Virus record (IMG/VR): IMGVR_UViG_3300027126_000272
Span: 1-37,690 of that record
From: a virus
DNA: 37,690 nucleotides
Strand: one strand, 5' to 3'
Shown: positions 7,779 through 17,010 of the stretch, in pieces
Position numbering within the stretch: position 1 is the first letter of the stretch
Layout of the letters: every line of letters starts with the position of its first letter
Notes under the pieces: generated by a model
Told to the model about the DNA's origin: nothing
The model's input: only the letters and a program-made list of their open reading frames with translations
Databases searched by the model: none
Position numbers and translations under genes: made by a program

Positions 7779-8186
7779 TTAGACGTATGGTTTACCTTCA
7801 TGGTCATTCATGGCCATGAACAAACTCCCACCGTTTTCATGAAACTCTTTGACGTGATCTTCAAACCCCTTGTCACCAAGACCGGGGTTTCTAAATCCAT
7901 TGTTATGAAATACTTTCAAACTGGCAAGTGAAGATACTTGTCCACCAAGATCAGAATGGCGTTGTTTGGCATGTTTCAACAATTTATCCCCAATTCCTTT
8001 CCCACGTTTATTTTCATCGACGACAAAATCAACAACCGATTGTTTTCTAGGGGAATATTCTGTTTGATGTTGGACATCAATATAACCGCCATCAGTTATG
8101 ATTTTTTCACCTTTATCACCAACTAAAGACTTTCCGTATGAAAAGTCTTCATTAAACATTTTCACAAAATGTGTTGTAAATTTCAT
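7779..8186 (-). CDS. GNAT-family N-acetyltransferase (135 aa)
   Basis: Contains the acetyl-CoA-binding motif A of GNAT enzymes: VVDFVVDENKRGKGIGDKLL at about 51-70 with RGKGIG at 61-66, followed by a helix (KHAKQRHSD) and a SLKVFHNNGFRNPG segment typical of the C-terminal GNAT half. Substrate unknown; phage GNATs may modify proteins or small molecules. It starts 3 bases after the terminase stop, with GGTGA as ribosome site, so it is expressed in the late terminase transcript. The leader MKFTTHFVKMFNED resembles the N-termini of other small late proteins here, raising the possibility that the enzyme is packaged in the head. It takes the place where T4 has the sheath gene. Confidence 0.8.
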   Translation of the reverse strand: MKFTTHFVKMFNEDFSYGKSLVGDKGEKIITDGGYIDVQHQTEYSPRKQSVVDFVVDENKRGKGIGDKLLKHAKQRHSDLGGQVSSLASLKVFHNNGFRNPGLGDKGFEDHVKEFHENGGSLFMAMNDHEGKPYV

Positions 8187-8189
8187 ATA

Positions 8190-9875
8190 TCACCATCTAA
8201 ATGAGTCATCAGGGTCTTTTTCTTCCCACACACCCTTTTCGCCTTTGAACTTAACGTATGTAGGGGCATTTGTAGTATCTTGGTTATTAACGTATCCAAA
8301 TGGAATAAGATCATTTTCAATATCTTCATCCGAAAAATCACGCATATGTGGCAATATATTACCATTAGCTAATTCATGAAAATAATTATCCTGTGTCAAA
8401 AATGCTAATAACACTAAAGTCATGACCATATCATCATGGTTTCCGGGTTCAGCGGAATAACCATCACCCTTCTTGGAGAATGTTCTCAATTCTTTGATGG
8501 TCGCCTCATCACGCAACAACATGGTATTTTGTTCAAGCATTAACTTCAAAACCGAACATCCAAGACGTTTAACCGTGGTGGTGGTGCGCAACCCTATTTC
8601 TACACCCCTTCCAAAGCCTGTAGAAAGACGTTTACCGGCCCTTCCGGCAGATTCTGTACTTAGGATGTTCTCGTAGCCGTAATCGTATTGTAGAAGCACA
8701 GCGACCTGTTCTCCCAAGTCGTTTGTTTCGACAATAGTGTATGCATTGTTATACATTTTTGCAATACGATAAATCCAACTTGCATAATCGGTTGGGGTTA
8801 TTTTATTATTACGGAAAATACAAACTTGACGATACGGAACTTCTGTAACATCAAAAACGCTAAATGCAGAATAATCCAACCCTTTACCACGTGAAACGTC
8901 ACACGTCATAAAATATATTCTGTCTTTTTCTGGTAATTCAAATTGTTTTAAAAAATCATTTGACGTAATGGGTGGGACTGGTAATAATCTACCTAATGTA
9001 CTTGAGTTTAGAAGTGTACCAGCGGAGCCTAAAAACTCACCTTCATATTCTTGACGAAAACGGTCAAAGTCATAGTTCAAAGCTTTTAATGTGTCTGACT
9101 TCCATTTATCGTCACGATTAGGTATTTTATACCAAGGTGCAAAAATAGGCGTAAATCCATTAAGTTCAACTTTTCCAGACTCATCTGGCGTACCATCAGT
9201 CGCCCCTTTCCAGAAATCATAGAAATGATTCAAACCATTAGGGGTACTCGTGAACAACATTTTTGTTGTTTTACCAGAAGAAATAGTTGGGAATGTTGAT
9301 GCGTAAAAATCAGTCCAATTTTCAACGAATGCAGTTTCGTCAATGTATAAGAACGCCATAGACTTACCACGAATGGAACTTGAAGAAGAAGCCGCAGCAA
9401 TGATTTTAGATTCGTTAGCAAACTCAACAGAACCCTTGTTCCATTCTTTAACCCCTATTTGCATCCAACGGGGAAGATTTTCATACGCCATTTGTATACG
9501 GTCTAAAATTTCACGTGCTGAGTCCGCTTTATTGGCAAGTAGACCAATGCGTTTAGCATTATTGAAAATAGCAAAATGCAATAATACAATCGTTGCCACT
9601 GTAGTTTTACCTTGTTGACGACCAGTCAATACAATAACACGTCGATTGTTCAATGTAGCTTCAATAATTTCTTTTTGGAAATCATATAATTTAATTGGAA
9701 TAACACCATAGTCAACACTAACAATCTTAATATATTTTTCAGCCCAATAAACCGGGTCAATAGAACAGCGATATAATTCTTGTATTTGTTCTAGTGTTAA
9801 TGATTGTTTTGTTCCGGGTAGTTTTAGATTAGGATTACCATTATAACCCAATTCCCCTGTTAATTTCTGTGCCAT
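8190..9875 (-). CDS. 17: Terminase large subunit, T4 gp17-like (561 aa)
   Basis: DNA-packaging motor ATPase and nuclease that docks on the portal. Visible elements: Walker A GRQQGKTT at about 85-92, Walker B FLYIDE at 175-180, the coupling motif STPNG at 210-214, and the RNase H-like nuclease domain with TCDVSRGKGLDYSAF at about 328-342, ETNDLGEQ, and GNHDDMVM near 490. Length is close to T4 gp17 (610 aa), with a shorter N-terminus. A hairpin terminator ends the transcript just upstream, so a promoter is expected in 9876-9935; I see only a TTGACA box at 9922-9927 (minus) with a poor -10. No small terminase (gp16) gene is visible. Confidence 0.96.
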   Translation of the reverse strand: MAQKLTGELGYNGNPNLKLPGTKQSLTLEQIQELYRCSIDPVYWAEKYIKIVSVDYGVIPIKLYDFQKEIIEATLNNRRVIVLTGRQQGKTTVATIVLLHFAIFNNAKRIGLLANKADSAREILDRIQMAYENLPRWMQIGVKEWNKGSVEFANESKIIAAASSSSSIRGKSMAFLYIDETAFVENWTDFYASTFPTISSGKTTKMLFTSTPNGLNHFYDFWKGATDGTPDESGKVELNGFTPIFAPWYKIPNRDDKWKSDTLKALNYDFDRFRQEYEGEFLGSAGTLLNSSTLGRLLPVPPITSNDFLKQFELPEKDRIYFMTCDVSRGKGLDYSAFSVFDVTEVPYRQVCIFRNNKITPTDYASWIYRIAKMYNNAYTIVETNDLGEQVAVLLQYDYGYENILSTESAGRAGKRLSTGFGRGVEIGLRTTTTVKRLGCSVLKLMLEQNTMLLRDEATIKELRTFSKKGDGYSAEPGNHDDMVMTLVLLAFLTQDNYFHELANGNILPHMRDFSDEDIENDLIPFGYVNNQDTTNAPTYVKFKGEKGVWEEKDPDDSFRW

Positions 9876-9935
9876 ATTTTATAACCTAAAATGTAAGTTC
9901 ATAAAATATATATTAAATTTTTGTCAAAATATGTA

Positions 9936-9958
9936 AAAGGCGCTTTCAAAGCGCCTTT
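9936..9958 (-). terminator. Intrinsic terminator hairpin
   Basis: AAAGGCGC and GCGCCTTT form a perfect 8-base stem that can extend to 11 pairs. On the minus strand it is followed by TTTTACATATTTT. It overlaps the stop codon of the 214-residue gene and separates it from the terminase gene. Confidence 0.8.
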
Positions 9959-10601
9959 AGGAAGTAGTCGGTGTACTCGACAAGGGTTTATATTTTTTAA
10001 TCTTCTGTATCAATTTGTCATATTCTGGTTTGTCTTGATTTTTGTAAATGTGATCAACAATGGTATTTTCATGTAGACCATGAAGCATTTCAACTTCATT
10101 TGGTGTAAATGTATTTGCCATATGCTTATCCAAATTACGATACACATGCCAATGTAAACGATTTAAATCTTGATCGTAATCAGGAGAGTTTATATTACCT
10201 TTATGTTTTGTATTGAAAGAGTCTAACACTCTCGCTTTTAAAGCATTTACTGTTTTTGCCTTATTAGATGCGAATGAATCATATGCTGTTTTAATTTCTT
10301 CACGTGAATATTTCACTGGCTTTTCACGAGTAAAAAATCCTTCTGTTAAATCTGATTCATCCTCGGACAACTCATGCGCAGAATCAACACGATACGCACC
10401 ACGAGACAGAGAATGTAAATGGATTGATGCTAATTTTGCCTCGTTTGCATCACGAACATTAAAAATTTTATTTGCCACGGGAGTTTCTTCACCATTATCC
10501 CCTTTTATAAAACCACGAACACGATAATGTTTATCACCGGAAAATAAACTTTCGAATATTTTTTTGATAACCATTTGTTCCAAAGATTTTTTAATATCCA
10601 T
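9957..10601 (-). CDS. Hypothetical protein with putative head-targeting leader (214 aa)
   Basis: Not recognised by family. The N-terminus MDIKKSLEQMVIKKIFES is an amphipathic helix ending in IFE-S at residues 15-18, like a T4 gp21 cleavage site. Next comes a small beta-rich segment (YRVRGFIKGDNGEETP) and a helical, Lys/His-rich C-terminal half. I chose ATG at 10601 rather than the longer frame to 10649: GGAAGG precedes 10601, and this start lies one base after the stop of the previous gene, whereas the longer form would overlap that gene by 47 bases. Late operon context suggests an internal head or assembly protein. Confidence 0.72.
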   Translation of the reverse strand: MDIKKSLEQMVIKKIFESLFSGDKHYRVRGFIKGDNGEETPVANKIFNVRDANEAKLASIHLHSLSRGAYRVDSAHELSEDESDLTEGFFTREKPVKYSREEIKTAYDSFASNKAKTVNALKARVLDSFNTKHKGNINSPDYDQDLNRLHWHVYRNLDKHMANTFTPNEVEMLHGLHENTIVDHIYKNQDKPEYDKLIQKIKKYKPLSSTPTTS

Positions 10602-10602
10602 T

Positions 10603-11163
10603 TCAGTTACCTTCCTTATGGTGTCTATTCCAAAACTCAGTATGACCAAGAATCAAGTCTTTATGTTTAGCATCCGAGTTTTTAATAGTTTTATAAGAGT
10701 TTTTATCATATAAACGACCACCAATCTTACTGTCTTCAAACGCCAAAGGCGATCTGTAGAAATAGTGGGAAGGAGACATATTTTTCAATGTCTTAGCCAC
10801 GTCCTCATTATCCTTTGTTGATGCAAGGACATGAGAAACCATACGAGCGGTATATTCATTAGGATTTTCATGAACATCTTTGCGAATTGATTCTGCATGA
10901 CCACCAACACCAGCAAATTTTGTAGCCAATATTTTATAGGCTTTTTCACGAACAGTGCTTCTATGTGGGCCTGTAGCTACATCATTCAAACGCTTCGCCA
11001 ATTCTTCATTTGAGTGTTTGCCCGTATGTGAAAATAATTCTTCATAAGGCAAATTTTCAACATACTTATGCATAGGGACAACATTTTCATCGTCATACCC
11101 TTCTGGGCTTTCATTCAAATGTGTTTCAATTTTATTTTCAAAATAATTTGTGAAAAAATTCAT
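10603..11163 (-). CDS. Hypothetical protein with putative head-targeting leader (186 aa)
   Basis: Unknown family. The N-terminus MNFFTNYFENKIETHLNESP carries LNE-S at residues 16-19, a candidate gp21-type cleavage site. The middle is helical with repeated elements (EELAKRLND, REKAYKILATKF, ARMVSHVLAST, DVAKTLKNM) spaced like a short alpha-helical repeat protein, in part reminiscent of the HEAT-like protein at 23363. It has an AAGGA ribosome site and follows the 1919-residue structural gene by 44 bases, so it belongs to the same late transcript. Confidence 0.72.
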   Translation of the reverse strand: MNFFTNYFENKIETHLNESPEGYDDENVVPMHKYVENLPYEELFSHTGKHSNEELAKRLNDVATGPHRSTVREKAYKILATKFAGVGGHAESIRKDVHENPNEYTARMVSHVLASTKDNEDVAKTLKNMSPSHYFYRSPLAFEDSKIGGRLYDKNSYKTIKNSDAKHKDLILGHTEFWNRHHKEGN

Positions 11164-11207
11164 TTTAAAATTCCTTTTTATTTTTAACTATTTAACATTG
11201 AAGAACC

Positions 11208-14200
11208 TTAGTTCTTCAATGCAATAGCACGGAAACGTTTTGACCTTGGGATAATAGAACGATATCTATCATCACCTCTCGCAATTGTCGAAGAGTAAAC
11301 AACTTTAATAACAAAGTTTGTAAAGTCTTCTGGTGATTCATACTGATATTTTGTTTCAGTGAAAACACCAATATCGTTAAATGAGTTACCACTAACAACT
11401 GTCATTTTCTTCCACTGTGCATCATCCAATGTGACTGAGGTTGGAGTTGTTGAAACCTTACAATACACATCAATTTGTGTTCCCGATAACAAATTATTAT
11501 CCAAATAAACTTGAAGTTCATTAGATGGGTTTACGAGTGTAACATTCTTGGTTGCATAACGAGCAATAGAATTATTCACTTCATATGTTATGCTATTATC
11601 ATCCAATACTGCCGAGTCATTGAACTCATTGATACGATTATTAACAACATACATACCAACCTTATTAATATCAATAACAGGTGAGATATATTCATTAGGT
11701 GACGATATAGAAGCTGTTAATTGCATTGATTGGTCATTGTTTGATTTAACAACTTTCAATGTTCCCAAATCAATTAATTTATCTTCTATAATACCATAAT
11801 TAGTTGAATCAACAACCAAATTAGAGTAATATCCTTTAGCCTTCAAATTCCATTCTAATGACGTTCCATTCAACACAACGGCATCAGTATTCAAACGAAC
11901 CATTGAATATGGTATAACTTGAGAAGCAGTTATTTGGGTTCCGCCACCATTCAATACAGTTTGTGTGTTTGTTGCCCCTGTTACTGTAAAGCTATAAGTA
12001 TCAATAGTTTCGCTTGTTATGGTATGTGAACCACTCAAGTCCGCAATCGTAAAGTCACCTAATACTATGTTACTACCACCATTATAGTTAGGATCAGATG
12101 GATAAGTTATAATAACGGTATCACCAACCTTGAAACCATGATTTTTATGTTTCACAAAAACAGTAGAACCATCATCATAAGTAACATTAATATCAGCACC
12201 AATACCATCACCAGTAATTGTCAAAGTAGGGGCAGATGTGTAACCAACTCCATAATTTGTTATTTGGAAACCAGTAATTGATGCGTATACAATTGCATCC
12301 GCAGTAGCACCAGTTCCATCACCAGTAATAAGTATCGAAGTTGAAGCCGGGTCATAACCAGTACCACCATCAACCACTGTAATAGCAGTTACAGCACCAC
12401 CACTAACAGTAACACTGACTGTTGCACCAGTACCAGTACCAACGACACTTGCCGATGCAGTAGTATAACCACTGCCACCTAAAGAAACGTTAACGTGATC
12501 CAAACTTCCCCTTAAAATTGGGTCAGCCGCAAACCCTGAACCACCCCCACCAGCAAATGCAAATGAAGCTGTTGTGTATCCAGAACCACCAGCCAATACA
12601 TCTAGGTTAGGGCCGTAATACACAGACATCGGGTTGTTGTCAAGCAATTTCTTAAAAATATTTGCCTCTCCGTCAATGTCACTGTCTAACAATTTGTTGG
12701 TAAATGTTACATTACCAGTTACATTATTGTCAAACTTGGCACGATAAATTGTGAACTTAATATCCTGAGATTGTTCTGCTGTCCAAGTGCTATGGTTTTG
12801 TGACTTGAACATAGTTCCCAAGTATGGCTGTTTGTTGATATATTCGCCAGTGAATGTGTTGATATCTCCCGGTCTAACAGCTTTCTGTCCCAATTCGGAA
12901 CACCATAATGACAAATCTTCTGAGTTTGAAGAAACAACAAAAGCATATTCTTTATTAGGTTCCAAATAAACAGGATGATCAAAAGTGAACCTAGTAGGAA
13001 CTGTTGAATCCAACGAACCATAAAATACGTTCACGTCAACAGATGCAACCACATTCTTTCCGGGATAACCATTAACCATATCACATATTTGCAAATTAAC
13101 AGGAGTTCCATCAACACCAGCAATATCATCAGCTTCTGGGCCAAAATATAAATCCATTGATGTTATAAATGCGCCTTCTGGGTTTTCAATCACAAAAGAT
13201 TGAGCAACAGGGTCATACCAATAATCATTTGTTGAAACAACACGGGTTGTAACAAAAACGTTTTGTAGTGTTACAGATGTGCCAGAAGCATCATAATTTC
13301 CAGTCGCACTTGTTGAGGGATTCTCAATGACATCTTTTACCTCAAACTTACGAACACCAGTTTTGAAACGCAAATTACTGTTATTTGGTATTAAGAACCA
13401 ACCATTAATAACACCAGCACCATTTGATTTCAATGTTTGGGTGTTACTTTGTGTAGTGTTCCACCATCCAAAATCATACCAGAAATACCAATAGTACCAG
13501 AAATACCATGTTGGGTACGAAATGGTGTTGTTAATTGTTTGGTAACAATACTGTGAAACATCAACGCCATCAAAATATGGCTTAACGACAGTATTTGGCT
13601 TCAATCCTGTTATTCTAAATTGTACCCATCTGCTACGTATCCAAGGAACAGCCCCAACATCAACAGTACGTGTACCTACATAAGATGTTTGTGTGGTTGT
13701 TGTTGTATTTCTCCATTGGCGGCCTCTACCAAAAGAAAACCCCACAACATCTGTTCTTGCCGATGTTGATGAAGTAGTGGAACCATTGTGAACCATAGCA
13801 TTTTCTTGGCCCACAAAAACTTGTGCCGCCAAATCCCAAACTTTATTCTGTATAGTACCAGCACTTGTACCGCTTGGGTATGTTCCACCATCTAGTGTCA
13901 AATCAGGAGCGTATTGGTAAGTAACCCAACGATCCACGTTTGGTGTAAGCTTTACACGACCACGCCATGCATACTGAACAAAAGGCTGCAAGCGTACAAG
14001 AGTAGAGGCCAAGCTTTGTTTAACATGTGCTACTTCGGTATAAGGTAATGTAATAATTCCATCATTATCTTGTGTGTTTGTATTTGTAGTAGAACTTAAT
14101 TCCAAGTTAACATGTGTGGTGACAGTTTCAGTGCACATTTCTCCTTTAGAGAAGTCAATAGCTACTGTGTGTAATGGGTTTTGTACATCACCAGTGGTTA

Positions 14201-16967
14201 AACTCTCAAAATTATCAACAATAAATCCAGATTTAAACTTATCAAAAAACTCTTTCCCTTGTATATCAGTTTCAAGTAATGACAATTGTGTGTAATACTC
14301 AAGATTCTCAATACGTTTTTCAAGTTGCGATATATCACGCATTGTGTAACGTTTGTAATTTTTCTTATCAACACTAACATCAGAAACCTTGAATGTATAT
14401 GCAGGTATACGCAAAGTGTACAATGTAATAGAATCGTCTGCGTCAACCGGAGTTTTTGGGTCAAGTGCAGGAACACCACGTAATATTGTAAAAACACCCT
14501 TGCGATTCAAAATTATATTATCAACACGTGACAAATAGTAATTATAATCAATAATAATATCAGTTGATGGTGTAACAAATGTTGGTGAAACATCAACAGA
14601 AGTTCTTAAATCAACAACATTACCCAAGAAGTTTCCATTATAACTAGGAATATCCTCATAAGGAATTGTTGAGTATGAGTCAACTGTGAAGAAATCACCA
14701 GACAAGGAATGACTAAAGTAAGTGTAAGACACCTTAACAGTACCTTGTGTTGGGGCATTGCTACCTGCCTTCAAACGAGCATAACCATAATCATAGATAT
14801 CATTTTTCTGACCATTGTCTAAAATATAATGATCAGTATAATCAATATAGCCGTTACCGTCATCTACTGATATAGATGATATAGCAATTATATCAGTATG
14901 ATCCAATTTAACATTTGCGATATCAGACGGTGAATAGCATGAATGTAATTCATCTACAACAGACGTTACTGATTTAGTTTTTGGTGTGTAATTATTTTTC
15001 GCAACACTTGCCCATACGGTATAATTCATAGAGTTATAACCGCTTGGTAAATCAATTTCAACAACGCCAGTTTGTTTTATAATTGCTGTTGGGGTTACAT
15101 ATCCTACACCATCTATACAAACAACGTATGCACCAGAGTCAGAAACAAATTGTATTGTTGTGTCATTCAATGTTATCTTATCTGTTGAAACAGTACCAGA
15201 ATAAGTCTTGTAATATTGTAACAATGAACCAAAAACATTCTTGACATAGCTGTATGGTATGTTAAGTATGAAGTTGGAATTTGCTGTATTGACATTGATT
15301 GCACTTATTCCAGATAATGCCGCCAATGGAGCATACTTACCACTTTGCGCAATATATGTTACAGAAGAAACGGTTGAATTGGCAACAATAGTTTTCAATT
15401 GTGTGAAATACAACTTATAGATAGTGCCACTGAAATGCTCAAGGCCCATCGGCTGTGCTGTAAACAAAACTATATTTGAAGCATTGCGAAACTCAACAGG
15501 TGAACTTCTATTAAACAGATCAAACGCAGCATCAGTTGTAGCACCCGCTGGTGTAGTTCCAGAAGGGTTTAAGTCCAAATAAACATATGTTTCGTATGGG
15601 TTTGAGATATAAACATCGTTAACCGTGTCTGTATCACGGCTCTTATCCAAAACAAGAGGTGGATTATTTGCAGTACGTTCAACTTCATGACCACGAACAT
15701 ATGCAAGGCCCGGCCCCATAATTGCAACCATCTTGTTACTATCGCCACCATTACCAACAGTGTACTTACCTAAGTTTGTTCCATTGTCCAAATGTTCACG
15801 CAAATCCAATGAAAAGTCATTTATGATATAATCACCAGACTCATTGTAAGTTCTCTTTTCCAATATATCTAAAAACAATTGTGAGTAATCAGTTTGATTC
15901 GGTGGTGTTGTAGCAGTACCACTTTGTAAAACCATTAACTGAACAAAGTTTTTAACAGATTCATCTGTTGGCTTCACCGAGAATGTCAATTCCATTTTGT
16001 AACGTGTAGCGCCCGGTGCTGATTCATTAGGAGAACCAATAGCATTATCGTATAAACTATTGTCATCTTCCGGGGTAATGATAATATCAGAAACCAAAAA
16101 CCCTAAAGAAATTTCGTTCTCAGTTTGCGTGATATCAGTGTACTTTGAAACGACAAGTGTTTGACGATCAACTATAGCAAAACGACCATTTATAAAATAG
16201 ATACCATCATTTATAAATGCTAGAGCACCAAAACCAATACCTGATTGTGTTATATCAGCTACAAAATCTTCATACAATTCAGTTTCGTTGTTATACAAAC
16301 TGAATGTAACCCCTGTATTGATCAATTCAGCAGTAGCAACCCCACCAGTACCAACCCCACCAATAATAACAGAAGGAGCAGTAGTATATCCAGAACCATT
16401 ATTAGTTATAGTTATATCTGTAATAACACCAGCAGTAACGGTTGCAGTGGCAGTTGCACCAGTACCATCACCTGTGATAGTAATTGTTGGTGCCGAAGTA
16501 TATCCAGTCCCACCATTTGTAATGTTTATTTTATAAACAGAAGACGAAGAAAATGACTGAATATGACCTTCCGATGAAGTATATTCAACATAAACCGTTG
16601 CTGGGTCGGTGGTAGTGCTTGCAACATAATGGGTAATTTTACCTGTAAGGCTACCCTTGGTTATAGTCCCACCAATATAATTGTGTGTTGTTGACAATGG
16701 CAACGACATTGTGCTTGGCAATTTTATATATTCAATTTGCTGTTTTAACGAAGTTTCACCACCAATGATTTTTGCACCATTGTCGAAAAAGTGGCTACCC
16801 ATACGTGCAACTTGATCTTGCAAAATAGTTTGCATTTGTGTCAATTCACGGGCTTGAACTCCCATACCCGGACGAAACAATACCTGCAAAAACTTTTTGC
16901 TTATATCGAAATCATCGTAATATGGTCTTTGTGTAAATGTTTTTAGTTTTGTTTGGTATCCTGCCAC
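11208..16967 (-). CDS. Very large virion structural protein, DUF4815-type (1919 aa)
   Basis: The N-terminus (YQTKLKTFTQRPYYDDFD, then FRPGMGVQARELTQMQTILQ) is the signature of DUF4815 proteins, large structural proteins of T4-related marine phages, thought to belong to the baseplate or tail periphery. Residues about 150-214 and 1455-1602 hold Gly-rich repeats of the GGSGYTxAPxxxITGDGTGATA type. Around 1145-1172 there is a striking Trp/Tyr/Phe-rich patch. A later domain (DPVAQSFVIENPEGAFITSM, then TMFKSQNHSTWTAEQSQDIK) is common in such proteins. A late promoter is at 17003-17010, and the gp8-like wedge gene lies immediately upstream, which supports a baseplate location. Alternatives are a proximal fibre or collar protein. 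Confidence 0.88.
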   Translation of the reverse strand: MAGYQTKLKTFTQRPYYDDFDISKKFLQVLFRPGMGVQARELTQMQTILQDQVARMGSHFFDNGAKIIGGETSLKQQIEYIKLPSTMSLPLSTTHNYIGGTITKGSLTGKITHYVASTTTDPATVYVEYTSSEGHIQSFSSSSVYKINITNGGTGYTSAPTITITGDGTGATATATVTAGVITDITITNNGSGYTTAPSVIIGGVGTGGVATAELINTGVTFSLYNNETELYEDFVADITQSGIGFGALAFINDGIYFINGRFAIVDRQTLVVSKYTDITQTENEISLGFLVSDIIITPEDDNSLYDNAIGSPNESAPGATRYKMELTFSVKPTDESVKNFVQLMVLQSGTATTPPNQTDYSQLFLDILEKRTYNESGDYIINDFSLDLREHLDNGTNLGKYTVGNGGDSNKMVAIMGPGLAYVRGHEVERTANNPPLVLDKSRDTDTVNDVYISNPYETYVYLDLNPSGTTPAGATTDAAFDLFNRSSPVEFRNASNIVLFTAQPMGLEHFSGTIYKLYFTQLKTIVANSTVSSVTYIAQSGKYAPLAALSGISAINVNTANSNFILNIPYSYVKNVFGSLLQYYKTYSGTVSTDKITLNDTTIQFVSDSGAYVVCIDGVGYVTPTAIIKQTGVVEIDLPSGYNSMNYTVWASVAKNNYTPKTKSVTSVVDELHSCYSPSDIANVKLDHTDIIAISSISVDDGNGYIDYTDHYILDNGQKNDIYDYGYARLKAGSNAPTQGTVKVSYTYFSHSLSGDFFTVDSYSTIPYEDIPSYNGNFLGNVVDLRTSVDVSPTFVTPSTDIIIDYNYYLSRVDNIILNRKGVFTILRGVPALDPKTPVDADDSITLYTLRIPAYTFKVSDVSVDKKNYKRYTMRDISQLEKRIENLEYYTQLSLLETDIQGKEFFDKFKSGFIVDNFESLTTGDVQNPLHTVAIDFSKGEMCTETVTTHVNLELSSTTNTNTQDNDGIITLPYTEVAHVKQSLASTLVRLQPFVQYAWRGRVKLTPNVDRWVTYQYAPDLTLDGGTYPSGTSAGTIQNKVWDLAAQVFVGQENAMVHNGSTTSSTSARTDVVGFSFGRGRQWRNTTTTTQTSYVGTRTVDVGAVPWIRSRWVQFRITGLKPNTVVKPYFDGVDVSQYCYQTINNTISYPTWYFWYYWYFWYDFGWWNTTQSNTQTLKSNGAGVINGWFLIPNNSNLRFKTGVRKFEVKDVIENPSTSATGNYDASGTSVTLQNVFVTTRVVSTNDYWYDPVAQSFVIENPEGAFITSMDLYFGPEADDIAGVDGTPVNLQICDMVNGYPGKNVVASVDVNVFYGSLDSTVPTRFTFDHPVYLEPNKEYAFVVSSNSEDLSLWCSELGQKAVRPGDINTFTGEYINKQPYLGTMFKSQNHSTWTAEQSQDIKFTIYRAKFDNNVTGNVTFTNKLLDSDIDGEANIFKKLLDNNPMSVYYGPNLDVLAGGSGYTTASFAFAGGGGSGFAADPILRGSLDHVNVSLGGSGYTTASASVVGTGTGATVSVTVSGGAVTAITVVDGGTGYDPASTSILITGDGTGATADAIVYASITGFQITNYGVGYTSAPTLTITGDGIGADINVTYDDGSTVFVKHKNHGFKVGDTVIITYPSDPNYNGGSNIVLGDFTIADLSGSHTITSETIDTYSFTVTGATNTQTVLNGGGTQITASQVIPYSMVRLNTDAVVLNGTSLEWNLKAKGYYSNLVVDSTNYGIIEDKLIDLGTLKVVKSNNDQSMQLTASISSPNEYISPVIDINKVGMYVVNNRINEFNDSAVLDDNSITYEVNNSIARYATKNVTLVNPSNELQVYLDNNLLSGTQIDVYCKVSTTPTSVTLDDAQWKKMTVVSGNSFNDIGVFTETKYQYESPEDFTNFVIKVVYSSTIARGDDRYRSIIPRSKRFRAIALKN

Positions 16968-17002
16968 AATTTAGCTCCTAAAGGATTTGTGTGTTTGTGT
17001 GA

Positions 17003-17010
17003 TATTTATA
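17003..17010 (-). promoter_or_regulatory. T4-type late promoter octamer TATAAATA
   Basis: Exact TATAAATA on the minus strand, 35 bases before the ATG of the 1919-residue gene. It abuts the stop codon of the upstream gp8-like gene. Confidence 0.75.
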
